64,000 nucleotides of DNA from Manis javanica (Eukaryota > Chordata > Mammalia > Pholidota > Manidae). This document shows, piece after piece, positions 62,346 through 64,000 of the stretch. The stretch spans positions 66,196,001 through 66,260,000 of the forward strand of contig NC_133163.1 of assembly GCF_040802235.1 (NCBI RefSeq). Direction: 5' to 3'. The position numbers and the translations under genes were made by a program. The notes beneath the pieces were generated by a model. It was not told the DNA's origin. It did no database searches and saw only the letters and a program-made list of their open reading frames with translations. Numbering within the stretch: position 1 is the stretch's first letter; each line of letters opens with the position of its first letter.

Positions 62346-64000
62346 AGGGAGAAAAAAGCCGGAGTAGCAGCACTTAGATCAGACAAAATAGATTCCAAAA
62401 CAAAGAAAGTGACAAGAGGCAAGGAGGGACATTACATAATGATAAAGGGGTCCATCCAACAAAAGGATATAACCATTATAAATCTATCCACCCAATATAG
62501 GAACAATTAACATAAAACATGTACTAACAGAATTAAAGGCGTAAACATAGTGAAACACGTTTGTTTTAGATGACTTTAACACACCACTCATAAAAAAAGA
62601 CAAATCAATCAGACAGAAAATAAGGAGACTGAGACACTGAACAACACATTAGAACAGATGTACCTACCAGACATCTACAGAACACTCCATCCAAAAGCAG
62701 CAGGATACACATTCTTTCCAAGTGTACATGGAATGTTTTCCAAAATAGATCATGAACTAGGCTACAAAAAGAGCCTGAGTAAATTAAAAAAGATTGAAAC
62801 TGTGCCAACCAGTTCCTCAGACAGGAAAGGTATGAAGCTAGAAATAAATTATGCAAAGAAAACAAAAAAGTCCACAAACACATGAAGGCTTAACAACATG
62901 CTTCTAAATAATCAATGGGTCAACGACCAAATAAAAAGAGAGATCAGGCAATATATGGAGACAAATGAAAACAACATCTCATCACCCTAGAATCTGTGGG
63001 ACATGCGAAGGCAGTTCTAAGAGGAAAGTATATAGCAATACAGGCTTTCCTCAAGAAAGAAAAACAACCCCAAATGAACTCACAATTAATGAAACTAGAA
63101 AAGAAGAACAAATGAGGCCCAAAGGCAGTAGAAAGAGGGATATAATAAAGACCAGAGCAGAAATAAATAAAATTGAGAAGAATAAAACAATAGAAGAATA
63201 AATGAAACCAGGAGCTGGGTCTTTCAGAAAATAAACAAAATAGATAAACCGCAAGACAGATTTACCAAGAAAAAAAGAGAGTATATACACATAAAGAAAA
63301 TCATAAATAAGAAGGGAAAAATCACTATGGACACCATGGAAATATAAAGAAAATTAGAGAATACTATGAAAAATTATATGTCAACAAATTGGATAACCCA
63401 GAAGAAATGGACAACTTTCTAGAATAATACAACTTTCCAAGGCTGACTCAGTAAGAAACAGAAAATCTGAACAGACAGATTACCAGCAATGAAATTGAAT
63501 TCTAATAAAAAAACTACTTAAGAAAAAAACTCCTGGACCAGATGGCTTCACTGCTAAATTTTATCAAACATTTAGAGAAGACCTAGTACCCATTCTCCTT
63601 AAAGTTTTCCAAAAAGTAGAAGAGGAGGGAATACTTCCAAACTCATTCTATAAGGCCAGCATCACTATAATATCAAAACCAGGCAAAGACACCACAAAAA
63701 AGAAAATTAGAGATCAATATCCCTTATAAACATAGATGCAAAATCCTGAACAAATCCTTAGCAAACAGAATTCAGAAATACATCAAGATGGTCTACATAG
63801 CTAATCATCAGGAATATGCAAATTAAAACCACAATGATGTGTCACCTCACACCAGTTAGGATGGCTAACTCCCAAAAGACAAGAAACAGCAAATGCTGGC
63901 CAGGATGTGGAGAAAGCAGAACCCTTGTACACCACTGGTGGGAATGTCAGTTAGTTCAACCATTCTGGAAAGCAATATGGAGGTTACCCAAAAACTAAAA
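62340..64000 (+). pseudogene. old L1 ORF2 remnant, continued
   Basis: Resumes with the endonuclease region ('tccaaaacaaagaaagtgac'), covers the linker and start of the reverse transcriptase to about 63785, then a deletion and the Cys/His region ('aaatgctggccaggatgtgg') to the window end. Broken into short frames. Confidence 0.8.

Larger units (their letters stand above)
53574..64000 (+). mobile_element. old L1, sense, split by a younger L1
   Basis: 5' UTR from about 53574 ('gaaaaagatggcagtgtgag'), ORF1 remnant to about 55475, ORF2 start near 55807, then interruption at 56005 by the younger L1, and ORF2 again from 62340. Near 63785 the text jumps from the reverse transcriptase region to the C-terminal Cys/His region, an internal deletion of roughly 1.5 kb or more. 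It runs off the window end. Same leader family as the L1 at 15386-21204. Confidence 0.85.

Overview
This window is nuclear DNA of a placental mammal. Most of it is interspersed repeat: nested LINE-1 (L1) copies, ancient MIR, L2-like and MaLR fragments, and retroviral LTR pieces. The only host gene I recognise is NUBPL, the mitochondrial Fe-S assembly P-loop protein for respiratory complex I, on the minus strand. Its last three coding exons are at 45454-45574, 42344-42426 and 35538-35600, in consistent phase and with good splice sites. The species is not proven. The retrovirus-derived tail at 23736-25375 and its relatives look like repeats I associate with pangolin (Manis), but that is recollection and not a search result.

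Layout. 1-7.5 kb is intergenic DNA downstream of NUBPL, with an L2-like piece and an old antisense L1. 7.5-14.2 kb is a patchwork of sense L1 fragments, cut by a solo LTR and by two small retroposed copies of a retroviral 3' end. 14.2-22.5 kb is an antisense nest of L1s. 22.5-23.6 kb is an old sense L1. 23.7-32.5 kb is one insertion on the minus strand: a young L1 with both ORFs open, followed by a 1.64-kb piece of retroviral env end plus LTR, all inside a single target-site duplication. 32.5-35.4 kb is intergenic with older repeats. 35.5-53.5 kb is NUBPL exons and introns with mostly ancient repeats. 53.6-64 kb is an old sense L1 split by a younger, mutated full-length L1 (56006-62339), presumably inside the next NUBPL intron upstream.

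The most unusual structure is the L1 plus retroviral tail at 23.7-32.5 kb. The L1 poly(A) lies inside the element, followed by retroviral sequence ending at the LTR polyadenylation site. Two independent short copies of the same tail (8937-9505 and 10536-10946) end at the same LTR site. Each then has its own unrelated 28-33 bp extension and a second poly(A), inside its own target-site duplication. I infer an L1 lineage that captured a retroviral 3' end and spreads it by 3' transduction.

The young L1 also has a promoter region of about 210-bp tandem monomers (four intervals; about one unit in the other copy). Its ORF1 coiled coil is built from 11-residue repeats whose number differs between the two copies (4 versus 2).
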